DNA of 13,118 bases from Chloroflexota bacterium (GCA_005879675.1 VBJE01000167.1:1-13118), one strand, 5' to 3'; counted from the first letter of the stretch, positions 1 to 6,911 are shown. The notes: generated by a model from the letters alone, not told the origin. Numbers and translations are program-made.

Positions 1-385
1 CGTGGTCCGGGGGCAACGCGGAGAGCAGCGACACCGAGTCGGGGAACCGGCCCGCCGGTTCGCGCGCGTCGCCGGCGACGACGAAGACCTCGGTGATGCC
101 GGCAGCCTTGAGCGCGTCGATGATCTGGCCGAGCTCGGCAGCATCGCGGATCATGCGCGCCGACAGGTGCGGGACCGCGTGGTAGCCGAGGCTCGCCAGG
201 CGCACGGCGAGGTGAACGGTCGCGGGCATGCCGCGGCGTGGTGAGGCGGTGACGGTGATGGTCACGTCCCTGGGCACGTAGGCCGCGACCCGGTCGGCGG
301 CGTCGTCCGTGGGCAGGACCTCGTAGCGGGGGCTGCGGAGGTAGCCGGCGAGCGAGCCGCCGTTCTGCGCGCGAAGCGGCTTCAC
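1..385 (-). CDS. metF: Methylenetetrahydrofolate reductase-like protein, N-terminal part (runs off left edge)
   Basis: The visible N-terminal ~128 residues read as a MetF-type flavoprotein, which interconverts 5-methyl-THF and 5,10-methylene-THF. Seen: a TIM-barrel entry with DVTITVTASP near residues 41-50, then GMPATVHLAVRLASLGY, then AVPHLSARMIRD, then GITEVFVVAGDA near residues 101-112, the order found in the mycobacterial-type MTHFR group. I chose GTG at 385-383: AGGTGGG lies 4 nt upstream, and the GTG overlaps the TGA of the phosphoesterase gene (GTGA). GTG at 388 or 394 is also possible. A separate promoter lies just upstream. Next to corrinoid/THF methyltransferase genes, the likely direction is oxidation of methyl-THF. 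The C-terminal half is outside the window, so completeness cannot be judged. Confidence 0.85.
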   Translation of the reverse strand, partial: MKPLRAQNGGSLAGYLRSPRYEVLPTDDAADRVAAYVPRDVTITVTASPRRGMPATVHLAVRLASLGYHAVPHLSARMIRDAAELGQIIDALKAAGITEVFVVAGDAREPAGRFPDSVSLLSALPPDH

Positions 386-1989
386 CACGCCCACCTGCGG
401 TGTCGCACTATACGCCACTGTCGCGCTCTGCGCAACATGTCCTCCCCATTCATGGGGAGGTGGCTCTTCCCGATTCCTACTGGGGACCCCGCGCCGAAGG
501 CGTGGGGATCCCCCGAAAGGCGGCCCGGCCTCCAGGAGTCGAAGCCGTTGTCTGGCACGTTGGCCGCCAGCTCCCGGTGCAATCCCGCCAGGCCCTCCCC
601 GTCGTGGTCGAGCATCGTGCAGCCGATCGCCAGCGCGCCCGCGGCCGTCCTGAACACCTCGACCAGCCGCGCCTGGCACGGCCAGTCGACCAGGGACGCG
701 GTGGTCACCTCCCAGAAACCCTGGCCGTGGCGCGCGCCCTTGCGCCCGACGACCCGGTTGCCGTGGATGTGGCCGTTCAGCCACAGGATGACGTTGTCGA
801 ATCGAAGGAGCAGCTCGAGGAGCTCGTCCGCTCGCTGCTCGCAGCGCGGGTTCGACAGCGAGTCGTAGCCATGGTGCGAGAGCACGACCACATAACGGTT
901 TTCGTTTCGCGTCGGCACGACCGAGCCGTCGCGGGTGCGGAACCTCGAGTGGACCTCCTCGAGCCGCCGCTCCAGCCAGTGCAGCTGCGTGGCGTCGATG
1001 CTCCCGTCGGCACCTCCACGCCCGCAGACCGTGTCGAGGGTGATGAACCGCACCGGCCCGGCGTCGTGCACGTAGTAGGACTCCGGCAGCAGGTCCTGGC
1101 GCTCGATCGGCCGGCGGCCGGGGTCGGCCGCGACCTCGAGATACCTGTCGGTCATGAACCGCTCCGGGGCCTGGACGAAGGTCTCGAGCGCGCTGTCGGG
1201 ATCGATGTCGGGCGGCATCGCGATCGGCTTGCGCGAGCCCGCCATCCGTCGCGACAGCTCCCGCGTGACCACGCCCACGCCCTGGCATACCTCCTCGTGG
1301 TTCCCCCAGCACCGCAGCCACGGCAAGGCAAGGCCCTGGGACTCGAACGGTTGCATCGCCTCCTCGAGCAGGCCCGGGTGCCGTGGGAAGCCCAGGCCGG
1401 CCTGGAAGCTGTCGCCGTCTTCGGGGCCGTCTGGCTTCCAGAAGATCTCGCCTGCCCAGTCGGCGCGCTGCACGCCGTCGTACCCGGGGGCGCCCGAGTC
1501 CGGCCGCACGGTTCCGCCACCGAGAAGGGCGAGGAGGTTCGCGAGCTCGTTGTGCTGGGTGTTGTCGATGCCGTCGCCGGTCACGGCGACGACCTGCGGA
1601 GCCGCGCCCGTGAGCGGGCCCGACTGGACGCTGTTGATCGTGCGGACCATGGCCGCGATCGCGTGCGTGTTCAGCGTCTCGTGCGGGCGCTGCATGGTCA
1701 GGAGCTCGCGAAAGCGCGGGTCGCCCCACATCCGGTTCACGAACTCAAAGCGCGCCGGGGACTGAGCGTCGGTGACGTGGAGGTCGGTCAGGTGGACGAT
1801 GCAGGCTATGGCCTCGCCCGTTGGTATGACATCGCCGGCCGATGCCCCGATGAAGTCTGCCCTGACGACATGCGGCTCGCCTGGCCCGTCGCCGACGCCG
1901 CGGTAGCCGGCTCGCGCACCGGCCCGCACCTGCGCGCCCGCGACCAGCCGCCTCTCGGTGCTGAGGATCGCCCGCGCGCGCGACCTCAC
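382..1989 (-). CDS. Calcineurin-like metallophosphoesterase, PPA1498 (TIGR03767) type
   Basis: A 535-aa two-metal phosphoesterase. All core motifs are visible: DLH at 69-71, GDGIDN at 138-143, GNHE at 229-232, SHHG at 371-374 and GHIHG at 406-410, with the long inserts between motifs typical of this group. The substrate is unknown; a phosphomonoester or phosphodiester is expected. Family members often carry a Tat signal; here the N-terminus has no hydrophobic segment, so the protein looks cytoplasmic. GTG at 1989 overlaps the TGA of the ABC ATPase gene. That coupling suggests it acts on what the transporter imports. From about residue 491 the sequence comes from a dispersed palindromic repeat and then from the metF promoter region, so the last ~45 residues are probably an acquired tail with no family counterpart. 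The stop overlaps the metF start. Confidence 0.88.
   Translation of the reverse strand: MRSRARAILSTERRLVAGAQVRAGARAGYRGVGDGPGEPHVVRADFIGASAGDVIPTGEAIACIVHLTDLHVTDAQSPARFEFVNRMWGDPRFRELLTMQRPHETLNTHAIAAMVRTINSVQSGPLTGAAPQVVAVTGDGIDNTQHNELANLLALLGGGTVRPDSGAPGYDGVQRADWAGEIFWKPDGPEDGDSFQAGLGFPRHPGLLEEAMQPFESQGLALPWLRCWGNHEEVCQGVGVVTRELSRRMAGSRKPIAMPPDIDPDSALETFVQAPERFMTDRYLEVAADPGRRPIERQDLLPESYYVHDAGPVRFITLDTVCGRGGADGSIDATQLHWLERRLEEVHSRFRTRDGSVVPTRNENRYVVVLSHHGYDSLSNPRCEQRADELLELLLRFDNVILWLNGHIHGNRVVGRKGARHGQGFWEVTTASLVDWPCQARLVEVFRTAAGALAIGCTMLDHDGEGLAGLHRELAANVPDNGFDSWRPGRLSGDPHAFGAGSPVGIGKSHLPMNGEDMLRRARQWRIVRHRRWAW
407..435 (-). promoter_or_regulatory. Promoter of metF with IclR-like half-site at the -35
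   Basis: On the minus strand TTGCGC (435-430) is followed by exactly 17 nt and TATAGT (412-407), a good sigma-70 type promoter. Transcription would begin about 13-24 nt before the metF GTG. The -35 is part of ATGTTGCGC (438-430), identical to nine bases of the iclR/corrinoid operator at 6894-6886. The promoter lies inside the 3' tail of the phosphoesterase reading frame. Confidence 0.6.
441..513 (-). repeat. Dispersed hairpin element, copy A
   Basis: In minus-strand order the element has a long stem at 513-482, made of GGGGAT, CCCCACGCC, loop TTC, GGCGCGGGG and TCCCC, with one A/C mismatch. It then has TAGGAA (480-475) and a perfect 8-bp hairpin, CCTCCCCA-TGAA-TGGGGAGG (460-441). The core and the closing ATGGGGAGGA recur at 10930-10976 in the same orientation relative to transcription. 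It encodes the odd tail of the phosphoesterase and ends just before the metF promoter. No U-tract follows either stem, so a plain intrinsic terminator is unlikely. Confidence 0.75.
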
Positions 1990-3083
1990 GCGGGGACCGC
2001 GGTCGCCTCCTCCCTCTGGATGAGCACCGGGTCGGGCCGCAGCGTGAGCCGGACGCGCGTGCCCGCCGGTATGTCCGCGGCCGCGGACGTGGGCATCTGC
2101 GCCAGCACGGGGGTGCCGTCGAGGTCGACCGTGACCCGGCTCACCGCGCCGAGAAAGGCCACCGCGATCACCGTCCCCACCAGCGGACCGGACTGCGCGG
2201 CGCCGTCGCTCGTGACCGACACCGCCTCGGGGCGGACGAGCGCGATCGCCGGGCCGTCAGCGACCTGTGGGTCAACGAGGGGCAGCCTGGCGCCGAGCAC
2301 CTCGACGGACCCGCCGCGGACCTGGCCCTGCATGCGGTTGGTCAAGCCCACGAACTCGGCCACGAAGGGGGTCGCCGGGCGGGAGTAGATCTCCGTCGGC
2401 GGGCCCAGCTGCTCGAGTCGCCCGGCCTGCATCACGCCGACCCGATCCGCGATGGCGAGCGCCTCCTCCTGGTCGTGAGTCACGAACAGCGTCGTGATCC
2501 CGACCTCGAGCTGGACGCGCCTGATCTCGTCCCGCAGCCTGGAGCGCACCTTCGCGTCGAGGGCGGACAGGGGCTCGTCGAGGAGAAGGACCTTGGGCCG
2601 GATGGCGAGCGCCCTCGCCAGGGCGACGCGCTGCTGCTGCCCGCCCGACATCTGGTGGGCGAACTTGTTCGCGTGGGCCGCGAGGCCAACCAGGTCGAGC
2701 ACCTCGCGCGCACGCTCGCGTCGCTCGGCGGAGTCGACGTCGTGCAGCTGGAGGCCGAACTCCACGTTCTGCCGCGCGGTCATGTGCGGGAACAGCGAGT
2801 AGGCCTGGAACACCATGCCGATGTCGCGACGGTTGGCAGGGACGTTGGTCACGTCCTTGCCGGCGATGATCACGCGGCCGCTGTCCGCCTCCTCGAGTCC
2901 GGCCAGCAGCCTCAGAGCGGTTGTCTTGCCGCACCCCGACGGCCCGAGGAGCGCGACGAGCTCGCCCGGTGAGAGCGTCAGCGTCAATCCGTCGAGCGCC
3001 GTGGTCGTCCCGTACCTGCGCTCGAGATCCTCGAGCCGGACCTCCACGCCCGAGCGCTCCGCCGTGCTTCCGTTGGTCGTCAT
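1986..3083 (-). CDS. ABC transporter ATP-binding protein (PotA/FbpC/UgpC-like)
   Basis: A 365-aa importer ATPase. Seen: Walker A GPSGCGKT at 47-54, Q-loop Gln93 in FQAYSLFP, signature SGGQQQR at 146-152, Walker B VLLLDEP at 165-171 and switch His203 in THD. The C-terminal part from ~250 is a TOBE-type regulatory domain (for example ALVRPEAV). Length and domain order match ATPases of the spermidine/putrescine, iron(III) and 2-aminoethylphosphonate importers; the substrate cannot be read from this subunit. ATG at 3083 overlaps the TGA of the permease upstream (ATGA), and its own TGA overlaps the GTG of the phosphoesterase. All are therefore likely co-translated from one mRNA starting before the binding-protein gene. 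Confidence 0.95.
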   Translation of the reverse strand: MTTNGSTAERSGVEVRLEDLERRYGTTTALDGLTLTLSPGELVALLGPSGCGKTTALRLLAGLEEADSGRVIIAGKDVTNVPANRRDIGMVFQAYSLFPHMTARQNVEFGLQLHDVDSAERRERAREVLDLVGLAAHANKFAHQMSGGQQQRVALARALAIRPKVLLLDEPLSALDAKVRSRLRDEIRRVQLEVGITTLFVTHDQEEALAIADRVGVMQAGRLEQLGPPTEIYSRPATPFVAEFVGLTNRMQGQVRGGSVEVLGARLPLVDPQVADGPAIALVRPEAVSVTSDGAAQSGPLVGTVIAVAFLGAVSRVTVDLDGTPVLAQMPTSAAADIPAGTRVRLTLRPDPVLIQREEATAVPA

Positions 3084-3937
3084 CTGGCCCTCCCGATCAA
3101 GCCGCCGCTCAGGCCGACGGTTTGCGACAGCTGGAAATCCGCCTCTTCGGCCTTGGCCATGGGAGCCTGCCTGCGGCCGAAGAACGAAAGGATCATGAGC
3201 AGTGCGAAGGCGAACACCAGGGATGCCACCGCGACGGCGATGGAGGTGCCTGCGTCGACCAGGCCGACGTAATTGATCGCCACCTGCAGGTTCTCGTAGG
3301 CCAGGAGGTTGGCGAATGTGAACTCGCCCAGCACCAGCGCAACCGCCAGCAGGCTCGCGTTGAGTATGGCCGTCGACATGTTGGGCACCACGACCCGGAG
3401 CATGACCGTCACCCAGCCTGCGCCGAGACTGCGGGCCGCCTCAGACAGCGTCTTCAGGTCGATCGCGGACAGGCCCGCGTCCAGCGCCCGGAACGCGTAG
3501 GGCAGGACGAGGATCAGGTACGCGAAGGCGAGCGTGAGGATGGAATCGCTGAGGTTGATGTTGAGCCAGCGGTAGATCGGCACCATGCCCACCACCAGCG
3601 CGATCGCCGGCACGGTGAGCGGGATGAGGCAGATGAACTCCATGACGCGTTTGAGGCCAGGGAATCGCAAACGCACCCACACCAACGTCGGCAGAAGCAG
3701 GACCAGCATGGCGATGGTCGTGATCGCGGCGAGCTCCAGCGACGCCGTGATGGCATCGGCGAGCTCCGGCGTCTTGACGATGTTCTGCCAGGCGTCGAGG
3801 TTGCGCGGCGCTGTGAGCGAGTTGCCGCGCGTCGAGAACTCGAACATGGACCCGATCGGGATGAGAAAGAACGCACCCATGACGATGAAGACCGCGGCCC
3901 GGAAGAGCTGCAGCCTTCTCCTTCGTTGGCGGCTCAT
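3080..3937 (-). CDS. ABC transporter permease (PotC-like, second permease)
   Basis: A 285-aa inner-membrane subunit with about six hydrophobic segments. The first follows a basic N-terminus (residues 4-9, inside-positive). The coupling (EAA) loop is visible as EAARSLGAGW at 166-175, with the family Gly172 and a Pro at 185; it docks on the ATPase. VMEFICLIPLTVPAIALVVGM at ~98-118 resembles the conserved region of PotC/AEP-type permeases. The ATG at 3937 lies 4 nt after the stop of the first permease, and the TGA overlaps the ATPase ATG. It forms a heterodimer with the adjacent permease. The substrate is not readable from the sequence. Confidence 0.93.
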   Translation of the reverse strand: MSRQRRRRLQLFRAAVFIVMGAFFLIPIGSMFEFSTRGNSLTAPRNLDAWQNIVKTPELADAITASLELAAITTIAMLVLLLPTLVWVRLRFPGLKRVMEFICLIPLTVPAIALVVGMVPIYRWLNINLSDSILTLAFAYLILVLPYAFRALDAGLSAIDLKTLSEAARSLGAGWVTVMLRVVVPNMSTAILNASLLAVALVLGEFTFANLLAYENLQVAINYVGLVDAGTSIAVAVASLVFAFALLMILSFFGRRQAPMAKAEEADFQLSQTVGLSGGLIGRAR

Positions 3938-3941
3938 CTCG

Positions 3942-4850
3942 TCACCGCAGCCAGTTGGAGGTTCTTCGCTGGAGAACCGTGTACAGGGTCATGACGAGGA
4001 GCACGACCAGGATCATCGCCAGCGCCAGGGCTTTGGCGAGGCCGGGTTGGGCGCGGCCCGTTTCGCTCGTCAGCAGGTTCGCGATCTGCAGCGGGAGGAT
4101 CACGCCGCCCTGCGTGATCAGGGCCGCCGCGGTCGCGTAGGCGGAGAACGCGTTCGCGAAGAGAAGCAGCGTGCAGCCAAGGAAGGAGGGCGCGAGAAGC
4201 GGACCCGCGACGTAGCGCCAGTAGTGCCACGTGCCGCCGCCGAGGCTCTCCGTCGCCTCGCGCCACTGCGGCCGGATCCCGTCCACGGCGGGTAGGAACA
4301 CGATCACCATCAGCGGGATCTGGAAGTAGAGGTAGATCAGGATCAGCCCGGGCAACTCGTACAGCCACACACCGTTGACGTAGATGTCCAGGCCGCGATC
4401 CTTGATCGATTCGTAGATGAAGCTGGCGGGGCCGATGGTGGCGATGAAGGCGAAGGTCAGCGTCACACCGCCGAACTGAGCGAGCACGCCCGCCGCCGAG
4501 GTGACCGAGCGCCGTAGGACACCACGTGGGTCGCCGCTGGCCACCGCGTAGGCGAGGAGGGCGCCGGCCACGGCGCCGATGAGCGCGCTCACAGCAGAGA
4601 TGCCAAGGCTGGTCAGGAGCGCCCTTACGAGGAACTCCTGGGCGATGCCGTTGAAGCCGAAGTTCGCAAGCGTCAGATTGCCGTTCTTGTCCGCGATGGA
4701 GCCGGCGAGGATGATCAGCGTCGGCAGGAACAGGAACGCCGCCGCATAGGCGAAGAACGGAAGCAGACCGATCCAGGAAAGAGACAGCCGCCGGCTGCCC
4801 GCGAGGGGGCGACCGGCGGCCTTAAGAGTCGCGCTACCTGCTGCCGTCAG
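3942..4850 (-). CDS. ABC transporter permease (PotB-like, first permease), probable CTG start
   Basis: A 302-aa permease with six or so hydrophobic segments and an EAA-type loop (EATESLGGG, about residues 198-206). The first segment (WIGLLPFFAYAAAFLFLPTL) lies in codons upstream of the first GTG (4592), so a start there would delete a transmembrane helix. Between the in-frame stop TAA (4862-4860) and 4593 there is no ATG, GTG or TTG codon in this frame. The CTG at 4850 overlaps the binding-protein stop as CTGA and has AAGGCGG 4 nt upstream, matching the NTGA junctions of the rest of the operon. I infer initiation at CTG, giving a normal family length. The alternative is a frameshift or sequence error at the 5' end. 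Confidence 0.85.
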   Translation of the reverse strand: MTAAGSATLKAAGRPLAGSRRLSLSWIGLLPFFAYAAAFLFLPTLIILAGSIADKNGNLTLANFGFNGIAQEFLVRALLTSLGISAVSALIGAVAGALLAYAVASGDPRGVLRRSVTSAAGVLAQFGGVTLTFAFIATIGPASFIYESIKDRGLDIYVNGVWLYELPGLILIYLYFQIPLMVIVFLPAVDGIRPQWREATESLGGGTWHYWRYVAGPLLAPSFLGCTLLLFANAFSAYATAAALITQGGVILPLQIANLLTSETGRAQPGLAKALALAMILVVLLVMTLYTVLQRRTSNWLR

Positions 4851-5965
4851 GAAACCGCCTTAGACCAGTTCGCGCCGACATACGCCCCGGCCGCGGTCTG
4901 CTGCTCCTGCGTCGGAAACTGCGGCTTGCCGGTGATCTTCGGCAGCGCGGCCGCGGCCGCGGCGTCGACCTTGCCGGACTTCTCCATCGCGGCCTGGCGG
5001 ACCGGGCGCGCGCCGCCCTTGAGCCAGAGGTTCTGCCCGTCGTCGGAGTACAGGTACTCCTCCCACAGCCGCGCGGCGGCCGGGTGCGGAGCGTCCTTGT
5101 TGATGGCCTGGGCGTAGTAGCCGCCGATGGTTGCGTTCTCGGGCACGAAGATCTTCCAGCCCGACACGTCCTTGCCGTGCGAGGTCGACAGATAGTCCCA
5201 CTCGAAGACTACTGGCGTCGTTCCGGCCTTGACCGTTGCCGCCGTGCCGATGATCGGCACGTAGTTGCCCTTCAGCTTGAGCTGGTGGAAGAAGTCGACG
5301 CCCTTGCTCACGTCGTCGAGCGAGCCTCCGTTGGCGACCGCCGCCAGGATCACGCCGTTGAGGGCCTGGTTCGACTTGGTCGGGTCGCCCGCGAGCGCGA
5401 CCTTGCTCTTGTACTCAGCCTTGAGAAGGTCCTGGACCGACGTGACGGCCGGCACCTTGCTCGAGTCGTAGCCGATGCCCATGAAGCCGCCGTAGTCCTG
5501 TACCCACAGGCCGGTCGACTCCTTCTGCCCGCCCAGGATGTCGGCCCAGCCGCTCACCTTGTAGGGCGCGAAGAGGTCGGTGTTGGCGAGGGCGACCTTC
5601 ATGCCGACGTCGACGACGTCCGGCGCGCGGCCGGTGCCCGAGAGCTGCTTGATGGCGTCGACCTCTTCCTGGCTGCTCCCGTTCGGGTTGGCCGAGGTGA
5701 CGTCGATCCCGTACTTGGCCTTGAAGCCGGCGATGATGGCGCCGTAGTTCGCCCAGTCCGGGGGCAGCGCGATCACGTTCAGCTTGCCTTCCTTCTTGGC
5801 CGCGGCCACGAGCGCGTCCATGCCGCCGCAGTCGCTCACGGATTTAGCCGACTTGGCGTCGCAGTTGGCGGTCGTCCCGCCGCCCGAGGTGCTGCCGCAG
5901 GCGGCAACAACGACGAGTGCCACCACGGCCAGGCCGAGGTGGCGCGTCAAACTACCCAATCTCAT
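4847..5965 (-). CDS. ABC transporter solute-binding lipoprotein (PotD/Fe(III)/AEP-type)
   Basis: A 372-aa substrate-binding protein. The N-terminus has a short basic stretch, a hydrophobic core (residues 11-20) and a lipobox VAAC with the lipidated Cys23, followed by a Gly/Ser/Thr linker, so it is anchored on the outer face of the membrane. The rest matches type-2 periplasmic binding proteins: KLNVIALPPDW at the start of lobe 1, RAPDVVDVG near 119-127, and ARLWEEYLYSDDGQ near the end, as in PotD and iron(III)/phosphonate binders. Cys35 and Cys46 could form a disulfide. It is first in the operon, behind a promoter and a leader hairpin. The ligand is unknown; the downstream phosphoesterase hints at a phosphorylated compound or phosphonate. 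The TGA overlaps the CTG of the permease. Confidence 0.92.
   Translation of the reverse strand: MRLGSLTRHLGLAVVALVVVAACGSTSGGGTTANCDAKSAKSVSDCGGMDALVAAAKKEGKLNVIALPPDWANYGAIIAGFKAKYGIDVTSANPNGSSQEEVDAIKQLSGTGRAPDVVDVGMKVALANTDLFAPYKVSGWADILGGQKESTGLWVQDYGGFMGIGYDSSKVPAVTSVQDLLKAEYKSKVALAGDPTKSNQALNGVILAAVANGGSLDDVSKGVDFFHQLKLKGNYVPIIGTAATVKAGTTPVVFEWDYLSTSHGKDVSGWKIFVPENATIGGYYAQAINKDAPHPAAARLWEEYLYSDDGQNLWLKGGARPVRQAAMEKSGKVDAAAAAALPKITGKPQFPTQEQQTAAGAYVGANWSKAVS
4855..4861 (-). promoter_or_regulatory. Ribosome binding site supporting the CTG start
   Basis: Minus-strand AAGGCGG (4861-4855) lies 4 nt before CTG 4850. It is inside the last codons of the binding-protein gene and is the only Shine-Dalgarno-like sequence placed to serve the full-length first permease. 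It decides the start choice for that gene. Confidence 0.6.
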
Positions 5966-5982
5966 CCTTCGTCTTCCCCTCT

Positions 5983-6002
5983 AAAAATGGGCCGGGCGCC
6001 CA
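5983..6002 (-). terminator. Intrinsic terminator-like hairpin in the leader of the transporter operon
   Basis: Minus strand: TGGGC (6002-5998), loop GCCCG, GCCCA (5992-5988), then TTTTT (5987-5983). The 5-bp GC-rich stem plus U5 has the form of a rho-independent terminator. It lies 17 nt before the binding-protein ATG, so it could terminate iclR readthrough or attenuate the transporter operon from its own promoter. The stem is short, so the call is tentative. Confidence 0.45.
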
Positions 6003-6025
6003 GCAGACGGCCTTGGAACACGTGA

Positions 6026-6054
6026 ATGATGGCCCTACCCGGCCGACGTTGCAA
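6026..6054 (-). promoter_or_regulatory. Candidate promoter of the transporter operon
   Basis: Minus strand TTGCAA (6054-6049), 17 nt, CATCAT (6031-6026). The -35 is fair and the -10 weak. Transcription would start near 6019 and give a leader of about 54 nt that includes the terminator-like hairpin. GTTGCAA on the opposite strand resembles, but does not match, the GTTGCGC half-site seen elsewhere. Confidence 0.35.
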
Positions 6055-6089
6055 GGACACAGTTCAGACGTGCGGTTGATTTCAGTCAG

Positions 6090-6107
6090 GCCCGCGTCAA
6101 GGCGGGC
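6090..6107 (-). repeat. Inverted repeat just after iclR
   Basis: GCCCGC and GCGGGC are separated by 6 nt, starting a few bases after the iclR stop. It could be a transcript 3'-end stem for iclR. No U-tract follows, so termination is uncertain. Confidence 0.4.
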
Positions 6108-6113
6108 TGGCGC

Positions 6114-6884
6114 CTAGGTTTCAGCCCGCCGCGGTCGGTAGCCGAGCCGCCGCGACAGGTCCGCGGCTCCCTCCTTCGTGAGCCGGTCCAGGTCGTGCCT
6201 CTCCCGGAGCCTGTGCGACGGCCCCGAAACGTCCAGGGCGGCCAGCACCTCGCCGTCCGCGCCGAAGACCGGCGCCGCGACCGCGTCGAGCCCGACCTCG
6301 AGCTCTTCGTTGGTGCCCGCGACGCCGGCCGTTCGCACCGCCTCGAGCTGCGCCTCGAGCTTCTTGCGGTCGATGATGGTGTGCGGGGTCACACGGTCGA
6401 GCGGCAGCGCCAGCAGCCGTTCGCGCACGGCGTCAGGCGCAAAGGCAGTGATCACCTTGCCGCTCGCGGTGCAGTGCACCGGCGTTCGGCGCCCAAGCCA
6501 GTTGACGCCCACGACCGACGTGGACGCGGTCGCCTGCTCGATCGGCACGATCACGTCGCCGATGAGGACGTCGAGGGTGGCGGTCTCGCCCACCGCGACC
6601 GCCAGGCGCTCGCACACCGGGCGCGCGACGTAGCGCAGGTCGAACTCGCCAGTCACCACGCTCGCCAGCTGAGGAAGCCGCCGGCCCAGCCTGTAGCGGG
6701 CGGTGCGCTGGTCGCGCTCGACCAGGGCGTGGCGCTCGAGCGTGCCGAGAAGGCGGAGCGCCGTGGAGCGGTGGACGCGGAGCTCGCGGGCGACCTCGGC
6801 CCCCGTGCGCGAGCCGCCCTGGGCCAGGAGGTCGAGGATGGCCACGGCGCGGTCCACCGATCGGACGGCAACGTCGTTGCTCAT
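6114..6884 (-). CDS. IclR-family transcriptional regulator
   Basis: A 256-aa regulator. The N-terminal winged helix-turn-helix covers about residues 8-70 (AVAILDLLAQ, then TGAEVARELRVHRSTALRLLGTLERHALV at ~27-55). The C-terminal effector domain (~80-250) contains typical blocks: GETATLDVL, PVHCTASGKVITAF, GVAGTNEELEVGLDAVAAPVF and VLAALDVSGPS. The ligand is unknown; IclR effectors are usually small organic acids or aromatics, and here a methylated amine or a product of it is plausible. It is divergent from the corrinoid operon and upstream of the transporter operon, so it is the obvious local regulator of both. ATG at 6884 is 8 nt from GATAAT, suggesting a leaderless mRNA. It probably regulates itself through the operator in the gap. 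Confidence 0.95.
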   Translation of the reverse strand: MSNDVAVRSVDRAVAILDLLAQGGSRTGAEVARELRVHRSTALRLLGTLERHALVERDQRTARYRLGRRLPQLASVVTGEFDLRYVARPVCERLAVAVGETATLDVLIGDVIVPIEQATASTSVVGVNWLGRRTPVHCTASGKVITAFAPDAVRERLLALPLDRVTPHTIIDRKKLEAQLEAVRTAGVAGTNEELEVGLDAVAAPVFGADGEVLAALDVSGPSHRLRERHDLDRLTKEGAADLSRRLGYRPRRAET

Positions 6885-6885
6885 A

Positions 6886-6911
6886 GCGCAACATTATCCG
6901 TTGCGCGCAAC
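6886..6911. promoter_or_regulatory. IclR operator: three GCGCAAC/GTTGCGC half-sites
   Basis: GCGCAAC (6886-6892), 7 nt, GTTGCGC (6900-6906) is a perfect 7-bp inverted repeat. GTTGCGCGCAAC (6900-6911) is a perfect 12-bp palindrome sharing the middle half-site. The array spans the iclR -10 and the -35 of the divergent operon, so a bound dimer would affect both promoters. Assignment to IclR rests on position and symmetry only. Confidence 0.7.
6893..6898 (-). promoter_or_regulatory. iclR -10 element
   Basis: GATAAT (6898-6893, minus strand) lies 8 nt before the iclR ATG, so the mRNA probably has no leader. No good -35 is visible 17 nt upstream (TCGCCG). The element sits in the 7-nt spacer of the inverted repeat, fitting autorepression. 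Confidence 0.5.

Noticed and set aside
482..513. Intrinsic terminator between the phosphoesterase and metF
   Set aside because: The stem is strong, but no U-tract follows on the minus strand and the same unit is present elsewhere as a dispersed element, so a repeat is the better description.
400..2388. A 662-codon open frame on the plus strand across the phosphoesterase and ATPase genes
   Set aside because: It is antisense to two genes with clear motifs, is Arg/Pro/Val rich and shows no recognisable domain; long antisense frames are expected at this G+C.
2921..3994. A plus-strand frame of 357 codons opposite the permeases
   Set aside because: Highly charged, Arg/Glu/His-rich translation typical of the complement of membrane-protein codons; the minus-strand permease is clearly real.
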